Of a stretch of 63,232 nucleotides of DNA, positions 25,332 through 33,968 are shown one piece after another. This stretch comes from JBAPRR01 sp049281195. Lineage in GTDB: Bacteria > Actinomycetota > Acidimicrobiia > Acidimicrobiales > CAVXTF01. The notes under the pieces are model-generated. The model searched no databases and was not told the DNA's origin. It saw only the letters and a list, made by a program, of their open reading frames with translations. A program made the position numbers and the translations under genes. The stretch spans positions 1 to 63,232 of the forward strand of contig JBAPRR010000455.1 of the NCBI GenBank assembly GCA_049281195.1. Reading direction: 5' to 3'. The first letter of the stretch is position 1, and the number at the start of each line of letters is the position of its first letter.

Positions 25332-26078
25332 TCATAAATTCTGCCCCTGGGCGGCTTCTTCGGCCCACAGCCTCGGATAGGTGTACGTGGAGGTGTAGCC
25401 CATTTTCAATTCGACCATCTTCGTGAAATGCCCGTCGACCGGATCCGAAAGCGTGATCGTGGTGGGCTCCGGATACGCGGGACCCGCCGCGCAGTTGGGC
25501 ACACAGGTCAGGTAGTTGGATGTGCCGTGACCAACAGCCCCGGTCGTCGACCATGACGACCATTCGAGATTGATGATGATGTTCCCGGCGTCACCGCTGA
25601 TGCCGATGCTCCCCGGTTCGCGCCCGGTGTAGGGCCCGGCGATGAACAGCGGCGTCTCGGATAGTGGGACCAGCGGCACCGTGGTCGTAATACGCGGGAG
25701 CGTGGTCTGAGTAGTCACATGTTCTGTCGTCGGTGTGGTCGAGCCCACCACCGGCGGGGCCGTGATGACGACGTGATGCGGGATCGTGGTCGTGCAACAG
25801 AAGTACGTCGAGCTCGGAGAAGTGGCGGCCGGAGCGATCTGCTTCGTCTTTCCCGCGGTGGCCACGTGCACGCCGATCACGAGCGCCGCCACCAGAACCG
25901 CAACCACCGCCAACCATGCGAAGGCCGTAACCCTGTAACGGGTGACGGGCCGCCTACGCGCGGCAGACGTTGTGGCAGGCGACATGACCTGCTCGGCGCT
26001 TACCGTCGGCACCAGCAGATCGATCATCGTTTTCAGGCGGTCGCCCAGCTCTTCTTCTGAAATCTGTTCTTCAATCAC
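25332..26078 (-). CDS. single-pass membrane protein with Thr-rich ectodomain (module B)
   Basis: Protein of 248 residues. Residues 1-48 are cytoplasmic, starting with an acidic helix (IEEQISEEELGDRLKTMIDL). A transmembrane segment follows near 50-70 (FAWLAVVAVLVAALVIGVHV). Next come a Thr/Pro/Val-rich stalk (about 85-135) and a globular end with a Cys pair (YLTCVPNC). GTG 26078 overlaps the sigma factor stop by 8 bases. Topology and coupling match module A at 15645. A membrane-bound regulator of the sigma factor is plausible; no known anti-sigma motif is visible. Confidence 0.72.
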   Translation of the reverse strand: MIEEQISEEELGDRLKTMIDLLVPTVSAEQVMSPATTSAARRRPVTRYRVTAFAWLAVVAVLVAALVIGVHVATAGKTKQIAPAATSPSSTYFCCTTTIPHHVVITAPPVVGSTTPTTEHVTTQTTLPRITTTVPLVPLSETPLFIAGPYTGREPGSIGISGDAGNIIINLEWSSWSTTGAVGHGTSNYLTCVPNCAAGPAYPEPTTITLSDPVDGHFTKMVELKMGYTSTYTYPRLWAEEAAQGQNL

Positions 26079-26550
26079 GGTTGGCTCCGAGTGCTCGTCG
26101 CAGTTTTGTAAGCCCGCGTTTGGTGAGAGTGTTCACGGTCGAGGGTGTTACGCCCATGGTTGCGGCCGCTTCGGATGGAGTGAGGCCTGAAGCCAGTACG
26201 AGGGCCACGGCCACGCGCTCGGACTTGGTGAGCTTGGACAACGCAGCACCGAGCTTCGGATCCACCCAGTACTCCGGCGTCCAGGGGCGCTGGAAGAGAT
26301 GCCGGATCTTTCTCTCGCGGGTCCTGCTCTGCCCCACCCTGTAGAGCAGGCCGATCGGATTATCCAGGTTCTTGACGTGGTCCCAGTGCTCCCAGGCATA
26401 AGCCAGGGACTCGGCTGTTGCTTCGGCTCCGCGCTCTGGTCCGTAGGCCGCGGTAAGCGCGCGCCGCAGGCGCGGTTCAGAAGATTCGACGAACCGGCGG
26501 AACGTCGTGTCTCCCTCGGAACCGATCCGGATCCCTACTGCCGGCTCCAC
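26071..26550 (-). CDS. ECF-like sigma-70 family factor (module B)
   Basis: Sigma factor of 159 residues, paralogous to the 15205-15648 product: TAAYGPERGAEATAESLAYA, WEHWDHVKNLDNPIGLLYRV and GQSRTRERK in region 2. Region 4 is LTKSERVAVALVLASGLTPS with EAAATMGVTPSTVNTLTKRG. Start GTG 26550 or a later codon; shared homology begins about residue 15. The stop overlaps the ectodomain gene. Promoter targets are unknown. Confidence 0.8.
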   Translation of the reverse strand: MEPAVGIRIGSEGDTTFRRFVESSEPRLRRALTAAYGPERGAEATAESLAYAWEHWDHVKNLDNPIGLLYRVGQSRTRERKIRHLFQRPWTPEYWVDPKLGAALSKLTKSERVAVALVLASGLTPSEAAATMGVTPSTVNTLTKRGLTKLRRALGANRD

Positions 26551-26600
26551 GTGTCCATCTCAGCGATCTCCCGTCTGGATCAGGAGGTTTCTCTATTGCA

Positions 26601-26629
26601 GAGGGTCCCTCCCAATTACAGAGACCCTC
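26601..26629. terminator. stem-loop between MarR and sigma genes
   Basis: GAGGGTC (26601-26607) and GACCCTC (26623-26629) form a perfect 7-bp stem with a 15-base AT-containing loop, 44 bases beyond the MarR stop. A weak terminator, or an element in the sigma factor leader. Confidence 0.45.
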
Positions 26630-26672
26630 GAGACAATCTTCGCGTCGACGGGAATTTTCCGGACCGGCCAGA

Positions 26673-27236
26673 TCAGTGCGGCGAACCGGTTCCTTCGTGC
26701 GTGTGAGCCGATGACGGCATACCGGGATGCAGTCCCTGAACAAGTCCCAGGTTCTCTGTGACCCGATCCAGCAACCGGATCAGCTCCATCCTCACCTCCG
26801 GGGCGAAGCCCTCGCAGATCGTCTGCTCGAGGCCCATGGCCAGCACCGTGGCACGATCGAGCGTCTCTGTTCCCTGGGCGGTGATGTGGAGCAATCGGGC
26901 ACGCCTGTCCGTCGGATGGGCCCGGCGCTCCACCAACCTTCTCGACTCGAGTTGGTCGATCACGCTGACCATCGAGCTGGGTGGGATCCTCAACCACTCC
27001 CCGACCTGATTCTGGGACATCCCCTGAGCAGCCTGGATCGCCCTCATCACCGCGAATTGGCGAGGTTCGAGCTGGACCTCGGCCATGAGCTTGGTGAATC
27101 TCCCCGCCACCTCGAAACCGAGCTGAGAGAGCAGAAATCCGACCGCCTTGGGCAGGTGATCGGGAATGGGCGCGTGGAGATCAGCGGATGAATCCTGGGC
27201 GTCGGTCACGTCAGCACCGTGCGAAGTGTCCTGCAT
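26673..27236 (-). CDS. MarR-family regulator
   Basis: MarR regulator of 187 residues. The winged helix covers about residues 60-130: LEPRQFAVMRAIQAAQGMSQ, NQVGEWLRIPPSSMVSVIDQ and the wing ERRAHPTDRRARLLHIT. N- and C-terminal dimerisation helices flank it, with an unstructured tail (HTHEGTGSPH). It is divergent from the MMPL exporter with about 90 AT-rich bases between the starts, so it probably represses that gene and itself. The ligand is unknown. Confidence 0.92.
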   Translation of the reverse strand: MQDTSHGADVTDAQDSSADLHAPIPDHLPKAVGFLLSQLGFEVAGRFTKLMAEVQLEPRQFAVMRAIQAAQGMSQNQVGEWLRIPPSSMVSVIDQLESRRLVERRAHPTDRRARLLHITAQGTETLDRATVLAMGLEQTICEGFAPEVRMELIRLLDRVTENLGLVQGLHPGMPSSAHTHEGTGSPH

Positions 27237-27327
27237 ATGGAACTGCTCATCAAAACTACTTTACATCGGAATCAGTTGTGATAGAACTATTCGAATCCGA
27301 ACGATTCATGATGGAACGGAGTCAGTC
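27237..27327. promoter_or_regulatory. divergent MarR/MMPL promoter region
   Basis: AT-rich spacer with loosely symmetric elements (for example ATCGGAATCA and CGAATCCGAA around 27266-27300). It is likely to hold the MarR operator, but no perfect palindrome was found. CGGAG at 27316-27320 serves the MMPL start. Confidence 0.4.
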
Positions 27328-29499
27328 ATGACCCTCGCCCCGCCTCGCTCGTCCACCACCGCCTCCTCCAGCCCTTCCGCCGTGCCGGCTTCGGTCCTCG
27401 GGCGCCTGGCCGCGCTGGTTCTTCGCCACCGCCGCATTGTGATGGGCATCTGGCTCGTTCTCCTCGTTCTGGGAGGCACCGCCGCCGGCCAAGTGTCGAA
27501 AAGACTGAGCTTCGACTTCTCCCTTCCGGGCCAGCCCGGTTACGAGACCGCTTCCAAGATCATCGGGATATGGGGAAACGGCGGAGACCAGCCGCCTTCG
27601 ATCCTGGTGGTCACGGCTCCGGCCGGTCAGACCATCTCGGGCGACTCCGCCGCGGTGGGTTCCGCGTTCGCAGGGGCGGCCCGCTCAGAGCCATCACTTC
27701 GGGTCGTGGACTACGCCACGACCGGCGACAGAGCCTTTTTCACGAACAACGGCTGGAGCACTTTCGCTCTGGTGTTCACACCGCCTGTCAACAACTTCGG
27801 ATCGGGCAAGCAGGTTCAAGCCGCGCAGACGATGCTGCAGCACGATCTCACGGGATATCAGGTCGGGCTGACCGGGCTCAACCAACTGTCCACCGGTGGC
27901 GACACCAAAGGGCCGGGGGTTCTCGTCGAGACGATCATCGGGGGTCTCGGCGCTCTGGTCGTCCTGGCCTTCGTTTTCGCATCCTTCCTGGCGTTCTTAC
28001 CTTTGCTGGTCGCGGCGGTCTCGATAACCACGACCTTCCTGGTCGTTCTCGGTCTGACGTATATGACGCAGGTGTCGTTCATCGTCGAGTTCCTGATCGC
28101 ACTCGTGGGGCTCGGTATAGCGATCGACTACTCGCTGCTGCTCGTCACCAGATGGCGCGAGGAACGGGCCCGGGGTGCGGACAACCACACCGCGGTGATA
28201 ACTGCGACCGAGACAGCAGGCCGTGCGGTCTTCTTGTCCGGACTTACGGTTGCCATCGGCCTCGCCGCGCTGGTCGTTCTGCCCGTTCCGGGACTGAGGA
28301 GCGTTGGCATCGGCGGGATGCTCATCCCACTCGTCTCGATCCTGGTGGTTCTCACCCTTCTGCCGGCCCTCCTCGGCGGTATCGGGCCGAGGATCGACTG
28401 GCCGAGGATCCGCAAGGAGCAGAGCGCCAGCCGGGCATGGTCCGCATGGGGTCGGGGAGTCATCCGGTGGCGCTGGGCCGCGGCCGGCGCGGCGATCATT
28501 CTCCTCGCGCTGTTCGCGTCGCCGATCTTCCAACTCAAGGTCGGAGAGACGGGAGTCAACTCACTCGCCAAGAGCGGTGCAGCCTTCGACTCCTACCAAC
28601 AGTTGACGTCAGGCGGCGTTGCGCAGGGCGTCCTATCCCCTATCGAAGTCCTTACGACGAACGCGGCAGCCCCCGCGGCGCGGTCTGCCATAGCGGAGCT
28701 CCCCGGCATCACCACGGCGGTCCTTCCCACCGGATCGGCCGGTAGCCGCCACGGACTTACTGACATCGTCGTGATCCCTCAGTCGGCGACCCTCAACAAC
28801 ACCACCCTGGCGCCGGTGCGAGCCGTCGAGAATTCGGTGACCCACATGCCGGGAGTAATCGGTGTCACAGGCCTGGGCGCGGTCGAACAGGACTACAGCC
28901 ACGCGGTGTTCGGGAACTTCCCGCTCATGTTCGCCCTGATCGCGATTGTGACCTTCGTGCTTCTCGCTCGTGCGTTCAGGTCACTGCTCCTGGCCGGCAA
29001 GGCCATTGTGCTGAACCTGCTGTCGTTGACCGCGACTTTCGGCCTGATGACGTGGTTCTGGCAGGAAGGCCACGGCTCGAATGCGATTTTCGGTATTCCG
29101 GCCACCGGGGCGATCACCTTCTGGGTGCCGTTGATGGTCTTCGCTTTCTTATTCGGGCTGTCCATGGACTACGAGGTGTTCATCCTCACCCGGGTGCGCG
29201 AGGAATATGACAGAACAGGAAACACGAATGCTGCAGTGACCGAAGGACTCGGCCGCACCGGCCGCCTCGTCACCAGCGCCGCCCTCATCCTGTTCCTCGC
29301 ATTTGCATCGCTGGCCTCTGCACCGGACACCGACGTGAAAGTTCTCGCCACCGGTTTGGGAGCAGGAATACTTCTCGACGCGACAGTGGTCCGCGCACTG
29401 CTCGTGCCGGCACTCGTTTCACTGTTCGGCAAGTGGAACTGGTGGTTCCCGCGCTGGGCATCGCGTGCACTCGCGGTGAGAACCGACCCCAGGCAGTAG
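27328..29499 (+). CDS. MMPL/RND-family membrane exporter
   Basis: Protein of 723 residues with 12 transmembrane segments in two repeats, each with a large extracytoplasmic loop after the first helix. Family motifs are GLGIAIDYSLLLVTRWREE in the first half and FLFGLSMDYEVFILTRVREE in the second. Charged Asp/Tyr residues in these motifs carry the proton relay in MmpL proteins. ATG 27328 has CGGAG 7 bases upstream; the longer open frame overlaps the MarR gene. It probably exports a lipid or a drug, under MarR control. Confidence 0.94.
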   Translation: MTLAPPRSSTTASSSPSAVPASVLGRLAALVLRHRRIVMGIWLVLLVLGGTAAGQVSKRLSFDFSLPGQPGYETASKIIGIWGNGGDQPPSILVVTAPAGQTISGDSAAVGSAFAGAARSEPSLRVVDYATTGDRAFFTNNGWSTFALVFTPPVNNFGSGKQVQAAQTMLQHDLTGYQVGLTGLNQLSTGGDTKGPGVLVETIIGGLGALVVLAFVFASFLAFLPLLVAAVSITTTFLVVLGLTYMTQVSFIVEFLIALVGLGIAIDYSLLLVTRWREERARGADNHTAVITATETAGRAVFLSGLTVAIGLAALVVLPVPGLRSVGIGGMLIPLVSILVVLTLLPALLGGIGPRIDWPRIRKEQSASRAWSAWGRGVIRWRWAAAGAAIILLALFASPIFQLKVGETGVNSLAKSGAAFDSYQQLTSGGVAQGVLSPIEVLTTNAAAPAARSAIAELPGITTAVLPTGSAGSRHGLTDIVVIPQSATLNNTTLAPVRAVENSVTHMPGVIGVTGLGAVEQDYSHAVFGNFPLMFALIAIVTFVLLARAFRSLLLAGKAIVLNLLSLTATFGLMTWFWQEGHGSNAIFGIPATGAITFWVPLMVFAFLFGLSMDYEVFILTRVREEYDRTGNTNAAVTEGLGRTGRLVTSAALILFLAFASLASAPDTDVKVLATGLGAGILLDATVVRALLVPALVSLFGKWNWWFPRWASRALAVRTDPRQ

Positions 29500-29504
29500 C
29501 CGGC

Positions 29505-30335
29505 TCAGGACGCTCCATCGGTGCGGAAGATCGGCCATCCGATCTCGGTGCGCCAGGACTCGTCGCTACGCGTGTCGTGGGTCCCGACGAGGTAGTACTC
29601 GCGGATCGGTCCGTCCACGCTCAAGGCGTGTCGTGCAACGTATGCGCCGAGTGCGCCGTAGGAGCGGTCGATCTCGCTGTGCGATCCGACGTGCACGATC
29701 GTCGCCAGTTCGACCGCCGGAATGATCGTCGCGGCCACACGGCCCGTCGCTCGAAGCTCTCCCGAATACGGAACGAAGATCGTCGCCAGTCCCTCCTCGT
29801 CGGCAAACAGCTCGTCGGCGTAGATGCCGCCCGCCGCGCCCAGGTCCGGAAGATCCTGCGCCGCGAGCGTGGCGTAGATCTCACCGATCGCTCCGGGGAA
29901 CCAGATGCCGGCGTCGGTCATCTTGATCTTGTCGGTGATCGCGGCGGCCTGTGTCGCTTCCACCTTCCTGAAGCCGACACCAGCCTCGCCGGACATCGGG
30001 CTCTCGAGCAGATCGCGAAGTGACGACACTGCCGCCTGCGTCTGCGCCAGGGTCGACTGCAATGCGTCCAGATGCTCGGCGATCAGACGGTTGCGCGTCT
30101 CGAGGTCCGCAGCGCCGAGTACTTCCTTGATCCGATCCAAGGGCATGTCGAGGTCCCGGAACCTACGGATCACCTGAGCCGGCGGGATCTGGTCCGCGGT
30201 GTAACGGCGGTATCCGGTCTCCGGATCCACATCGGCCGGTTCGAGAAGACCGATCTGGTGATAGTGGCGGAGCATCTTGACGCTCACGTGTGTCGAGCGT
30301 GCGAACTCTCCGATCGACAGGGCTGTGGAGGTCAC
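29505..30335 (-). CDS. MerR-family regulator with GyrI-like effector domain
   Basis: Regulator of 276 residues. The MerR winged helix lies at about 6-75 (LSIGEFARSTHVSVKMLRHY, HQIGLLEPADVDPETGYRRY). A coiled coil follows (about 85-118), then a BmrR/GyrI-like effector-binding domain (about 125-270) including GYIADELF-like GGIYADELFADEEG and the end REYYLVGTHDTRSDE. GTG 30335 coincides with the predicted start site of a MerR-type promoter, so the message should be leaderless. It likely binds a hydrophobic drug and activates its own or the divergent SnoaL gene. Confidence 0.92.
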   Translation of the reverse strand: MTSTALSIGEFARSTHVSVKMLRHYHQIGLLEPADVDPETGYRRYTADQIPPAQVIRRFRDLDMPLDRIKEVLGAADLETRNRLIAEHLDALQSTLAQTQAAVSSLRDLLESPMSGEAGVGFRKVEATQAAAITDKIKMTDAGIWFPGAIGEIYATLAAQDLPDLGAAGGIYADELFADEEGLATIFVPYSGELRATGRVAATIIPAVELATIVHVGSHSEIDRSYGALGAYVARHALSVDGPIREYYLVGTHDTRSDESWRTEIGWPIFRTDGAS

Positions 30336-30342
30336 AGGTCAG

Positions 30343-30373
30343 ATTGTGATGTCTCCCATGGTGGGAGAGTCAA
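30343..30373 (-). promoter_or_regulatory. MerR-type promoter with 19-bp spacer
   Basis: On the reverse strand TTGACT (30373-30368) and CACAAT (30348-30343) are separated by 19 bases, and the spacer holds the palindrome CTCCC-ACCAT-GGGAG. Long spacers with a central palindrome are the signature of MerR-activated promoters. The GTG of the MerR gene lies 7 bases beyond the -10 box, giving a leaderless transcript. Confidence 0.7.
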
Positions 30374-30468
30374 ACCCGAACAGGCCCCTTGACCCTCCGA
30401 ATACGGGATGCCCGACGATGGGTTCAGTAGGGCAGTCCCCCGCAAACGGATGACAGAAAGGACCGATC

Positions 30469-30831
30469 ATGAACACGACCGAGCTCACCGGCGTCGTCGC
30501 CGAACACATCAAAGCTGTCAACGCCTTCGATACCGATGCCATCGTCGCCACCTTCAGTGACGACGCCTATGTAAACGACAACCGCCGCGAATTCGTCGGC
30601 CGCGATGCCGTCAGGCGCTGGGTGGCCAAGGAAATGGTGGGTGACCGGGTGACGATCGACGTCCGCGAGGTCCTCGACCACCACGGCGACACCATCGTGC
30701 GCGGCGCCTACGACGGGGATTTCGACCGGACCAACCTTCCCGACGACCTCGTGCTGTCCAACTACTTCAGCGTCCGTGACGGAAAGATCGTGAGCCTCGT
30801 GGTCATCAGGAATCAGCCCGCGGGCTACTGA
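30469..30831 (+). CDS. SnoaL-like/NTF2-fold protein
   Basis: Protein of 120 residues with the SnoaL-like fold: VVAEHIKAVNAFDTDAIVAT, FSDDAYVNDNRREFVGRDAV and RRWVAKEMVGDR, ending YFSVRDGKIVSLVVIRNQP. This is the nuclear-transport-factor-2-like domain with a polar pocket. ATG 30469 has AAAGGA upstream. It is divergent from the MerR regulator. Its function is unknown; it may be a MerR target. Confidence 0.85.
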   Translation: MNTTELTGVVAEHIKAVNAFDTDAIVATFSDDAYVNDNRREFVGRDAVRRWVAKEMVGDRVTIDVREVLDHHGDTIVRGAYDGDFDRTNLPDDLVLSNYFSVRDGKIVSLVVIRNQPAGY

Positions 30832-30862
30832 TCCCGTAGGGCGCGCCCGCGTGAACGTCTCC

Positions 30863-30925
30863 TAATCTGCTCCCACGGCGACGTTCACCTTTCTCTTCTC
30901 CGATATCGAGGGATCGACCGCTCTC
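30863..30925 (+). other. coding sequence upstream of the first normal start of the cyclase gene
   Basis: In the frame of the next gene, codons from 30875 read ACG GCG ACG and continue through TFTFLFSDIEGSTAL to the ATG at 30926. This is the conserved N-terminus of class III cyclase domains and carries the first metal-binding Asp. There is no ATG, GTG or TTG between the in-frame TAA at 30863 and 30926. TAATCT (30863-30868) looks like a -10 box 6 bases before ACG 30875. ACG in place of an ancestral ATG is the simplest reading. Confidence 0.6.
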
Positions 30926-33628
30926 ATGCAGCGGATCGGTGAGAAGGCCTATGCCGAAGCGCTCGCGGCCCACCACTCGGTCATCCGTGGATGCCTGCAA
31001 GCCCACGATGGCAACGAGGAGGGCACCGAGGGCGACGCGTTCTTCGCCACGTTCTCTTCGGCCCGCTCCTGTGCAGCGGCCGCCGTAGAGATAGATCGGC
31101 GTATCGACGCTCATCCCTGGGGGCCCGGGCAGGCCATCCGGGTGCGAATGGGAATGCATACGGGCGAAGCTGAGGAGACGACCACGGGCCTGGTGGGACT
31201 GGACATTCACCGTGCCGCCAGAGTCGCCGGGGTGGCACACGGCGGACAGATCCTTCTGTCGGAGGCGGTCGCAAGCTTGGTCCGCGGCTTTCTTCCAGAC
31301 GGCGTGGAGCTGACCGACCTCGGCCTGCACCGGCTGAAGGATCTGGGACGGCCCGAGCAGATCTACCAACTCACCATCGATGGCCTGCGATCGGAGTTCC
31401 CTGCTCTCAAATCGTTGGACAACCCGGTCTTGGCGAACAACCTTCCCGTTCTCACTTCGAGCTTCATCGGAAGAGAGCGCGAGCTGTGGGACCTGCGCGA
31501 TCTAGTCAAGTCAGAGCGACTCATCACTCTCACCGGAGCTGGCGGTTCGGGAAAGACCCGCCTCGGGATCCAGCTCGCGGCCGAGACGCTCGATGGCTCC
31601 GGTGATGGCGTGTGGATAGTGGAGCTCGCCGGACTATCCGATCCTGATCTCGTCGTCCCGGCAATTTCCTCGGTGTTGGGCATCGCCGAGCAAAGCGGGC
31701 GATCGCCCCTCGACTCTCTCCTGGACGCACTGAGCCGGCAGGAACTCCTTCTGTTGCTGGACAATTGCGAGCATCTCATTGATACCTGCGCACGGGTCGC
31801 GGATTCGATTTTGCGCCGTTGCTCCGGCGTCCATCTTTTGACGACGAGCCGCGAGCCGCTCGGGATAGACGGCGAGTTCACGTATCGCGTGCCTTCTCTG
31901 TCGCTTCCGCCACCGGGCGCCGATGTGGAAGAGCTGTCAGATCCGGAGACATCCGATGCGGTAATGCTCTTCGTCGAACGAGTGAGATCGCATGGCGCGG
32001 ACTTCTCCCTCGACTCGGACAACGTCAATATGGTCGTTGATATCTGCAGACGGCTCGACGGCCTGCCGCTCGCCATCGAGCTCGCGGCGGCCCGGATGCG
32101 CTCTCTTGGACTGAGGGATCTCAACGATCTGCTCGACAAGCGGTTCCGGTTGCTCACCGGGGGGAGTCGCAGCGCGCTGGAGCGTCAGCAGACTCTCAGG
32201 GCCACCGTGATGTGGTCCTACTCTCTTCTGGACGACTCAGAAAAAACAATGCTGCGTCGATTGTCGGTGTTCGTCGACGGCTTCGACCTCGCCGCGGCAC
32301 GTGCTCTGTGCTCGTCGGACGTCATCACCGAGATCGAGGTCACCGACCTGGTCGGTTCACTGGTCGACAAGAGCCTCGTCGTCATCGAACAGACCGATGG
32401 TGGGATCCGTTACCGGCTCCTCGAAACGATCCGGCAGTTCGCGTCGGAGCAAATCCTCGAAACCGCTTCCGATGAAGCAGAGACGTTGCCGGGCGCGCAC
32501 TGTAGGTATTACCTCTCACTGGCCGAAGAAGCCATGCCACACCTGATCGTAAGAGGCCAAGGTGACTGGTTCAAACGGCTCGATGCCGAGCAGGGAAACC
32601 TTAGACGCGCCATGGAGTTCTCATCAGCCGAATCCGGTCACACAGAGCTCGGCTTGCGATTCGGGAAAGCGCTCAGGTACTACTGGGCGGCACGTCTGAA
32701 AAACACTGAGGCATATGAATTGTTGGTGCCGTTGCTGGATCGCGATGAAGCTCGAAAAGACCCGGAGCTCTATGTGGAGGCCCTCATTTCGGCCTCTGCC
32801 TTCGCCAGGTCTGTCGACATCAACGAGGCTCTGGAATTGGCTGCAAGAGCGGTAGTCGAGGCCGAACGAATCGGCGACGAGCGATTGACGGTGTGGTCGA
32901 CCGCAATTTTGGGAGCAGCGCATTTCTTCGCGGGCGATAGCCAGAAGGCGGCCACCATTTCAGAAGACTGCGTAGAGCGGGCGAGAGCCCTCGGTGATGA
33001 TCTCCTGTTGGCGGAGACCATGGTCCTGCACAGCGAATCACATCTGAGTCTCGACCCTGACGGGTCCAACGAGATCATTTCGGAGGCTCTCGAGATTCTT
33101 GATCGATCGGGAAACATGCTTCTGTTTGCCGATCTGAGCAATAACGCCGGCGTGTTGGCACTTGCAGCGGGTGACCTGGAACGAGCTCGTGGGCATCTGG
33201 CAGCCTCTTCCCGAGCTTTGGAAGAGACCGGAATTTCCATATTTCACGTGAAGATCAATCTTGCTCTTGTCGAGCTGCAACAGGGTGACCCCGCCGGGGC
33301 GGCATCGAATCTGGACCAGGCCGTCCGCATAAGCCGCAGATGCGGCAATCGCTTCGGGCTTGCCTATTCAACTCTCGGAATCGCATGCATGGCGGCGGAT
33401 CTTGCAAGATGGTCCGAGGCTGCGCAGATGCACGGCATAGCACAGGCCTTCTTGGACGAAACGGGTCAACCCTGGCTGTTTCCCTACGCAGATCTGAGAC
33501 ACGAGAGTATCGAAAGGACAAAAGAGGCCCTGGGCGGGCCATTCGATTCGGCATTCACCCAAGGAATGAACCTCGACTATGTGGAGGCCGTGAGACTGGC
33601 CCAAAGGCTTGTCTCCGAAGAGCCATGA
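30926..33628 (+). CDS. cyclase-domain/STAND ATPase/TPR regulator (N-terminus may begin at 30875)
   Basis: From the first ATG, 900 residues. Residues 1-150 are a class III nucleotide cyclase-like domain (GTEGDAFFATFSSARSC holds the second metal Asp; VRMGMHTGEAEETTTGLVGL, DIHRAARVAGVAHGGQILLS). An AfsR-type P-loop ATPase follows: Walker A TGAGGSGKTRLGIQL near 203-217, Walker B LLLLLDNCEHLID near 273-285. TPR-like helices fill 500-890. There is no C-terminal LuxR domain. The first metal Asp (FSDIEGST) lies upstream of this ATG. If translation starts here the cyclase cannot be active. This family resembles actinobacterial regulators of unknown targets. Confidence 0.8.
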   Translation: MQRIGEKAYAEALAAHHSVIRGCLQAHDGNEEGTEGDAFFATFSSARSCAAAAVEIDRRIDAHPWGPGQAIRVRMGMHTGEAEETTTGLVGLDIHRAARVAGVAHGGQILLSEAVASLVRGFLPDGVELTDLGLHRLKDLGRPEQIYQLTIDGLRSEFPALKSLDNPVLANNLPVLTSSFIGRERELWDLRDLVKSERLITLTGAGGSGKTRLGIQLAAETLDGSGDGVWIVELAGLSDPDLVVPAISSVLGIAEQSGRSPLDSLLDALSRQELLLLLDNCEHLIDTCARVADSILRRCSGVHLLTTSREPLGIDGEFTYRVPSLSLPPPGADVEELSDPETSDAVMLFVERVRSHGADFSLDSDNVNMVVDICRRLDGLPLAIELAAARMRSLGLRDLNDLLDKRFRLLTGGSRSALERQQTLRATVMWSYSLLDDSEKTMLRRLSVFVDGFDLAAARALCSSDVITEIEVTDLVGSLVDKSLVVIEQTDGGIRYRLLETIRQFASEQILETASDEAETLPGAHCRYYLSLAEEAMPHLIVRGQGDWFKRLDAEQGNLRRAMEFSSAESGHTELGLRFGKALRYYWAARLKNTEAYELLVPLLDRDEARKDPELYVEALISASAFARSVDINEALELAARAVVEAERIGDERLTVWSTAILGAAHFFAGDSQKAATISEDCVERARALGDDLLLAETMVLHSESHLSLDPDGSNEIISEALEILDRSGNMLLFADLSNNAGVLALAAGDLERARGHLAASSRALEETGISIFHVKINLALVELQQGDPAGAASNLDQAVRISRRCGNRFGLAYSTLGIACMAADLARWSEAAQMHGIAQAFLDETGQPWLFPYADLRHESIERTKEALGGPFDSAFTQGMNLDYVEAVRLAQRLVSEEP

Positions 33629-33968
33629 GTTTTCGACACTCGGGACATTTCGAGATTGATGAACGCCTTGCCCCGCTCGATCCCTCTCAGCTTCTTCAGT
33701 ATCCCGTTCGGGCTCCGCGGCTTGGGGGACTGCTGACTGGTAGCCGCCAAGTTCGGCCCGGCGCCCGTATTCGTGGGCCAGCTCCTTGTCGCGCTCGCAG
33801 TGTCCGTTTGGGTCATGGTCGGAGTCGCGTATTTCCCAGCGATCCTCGCGCGCCACATCAGCCTCGGTGCACACTTTCTACGACAGTGTCCGCTTCAACA
33901 AGCTGTGGGCAGAAGTAACACCCGTCGCCTCTGTCTGACCCCATTCACGAAGTGCATTGGTGGCGTGG
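33629..33968. other. 340-base stretch without a recognised gene
   Basis: Between the cyclase regulator and the convergent MFS gene. Short open frames exist on both strands (one on the minus strand around 33640-33850 is rich in charged residues), but none has a ribosome-binding site or a recognisable domain. It may be a decayed gene. No repeats or RNA gene were seen. Confidence 0.4.

Noticed and set aside
33629..33968. possible HNH or transposase remnant on the minus strand
   Set aside because: Only charged low-complexity sequence is seen; no catalytic motif, terminal repeats or target duplication.
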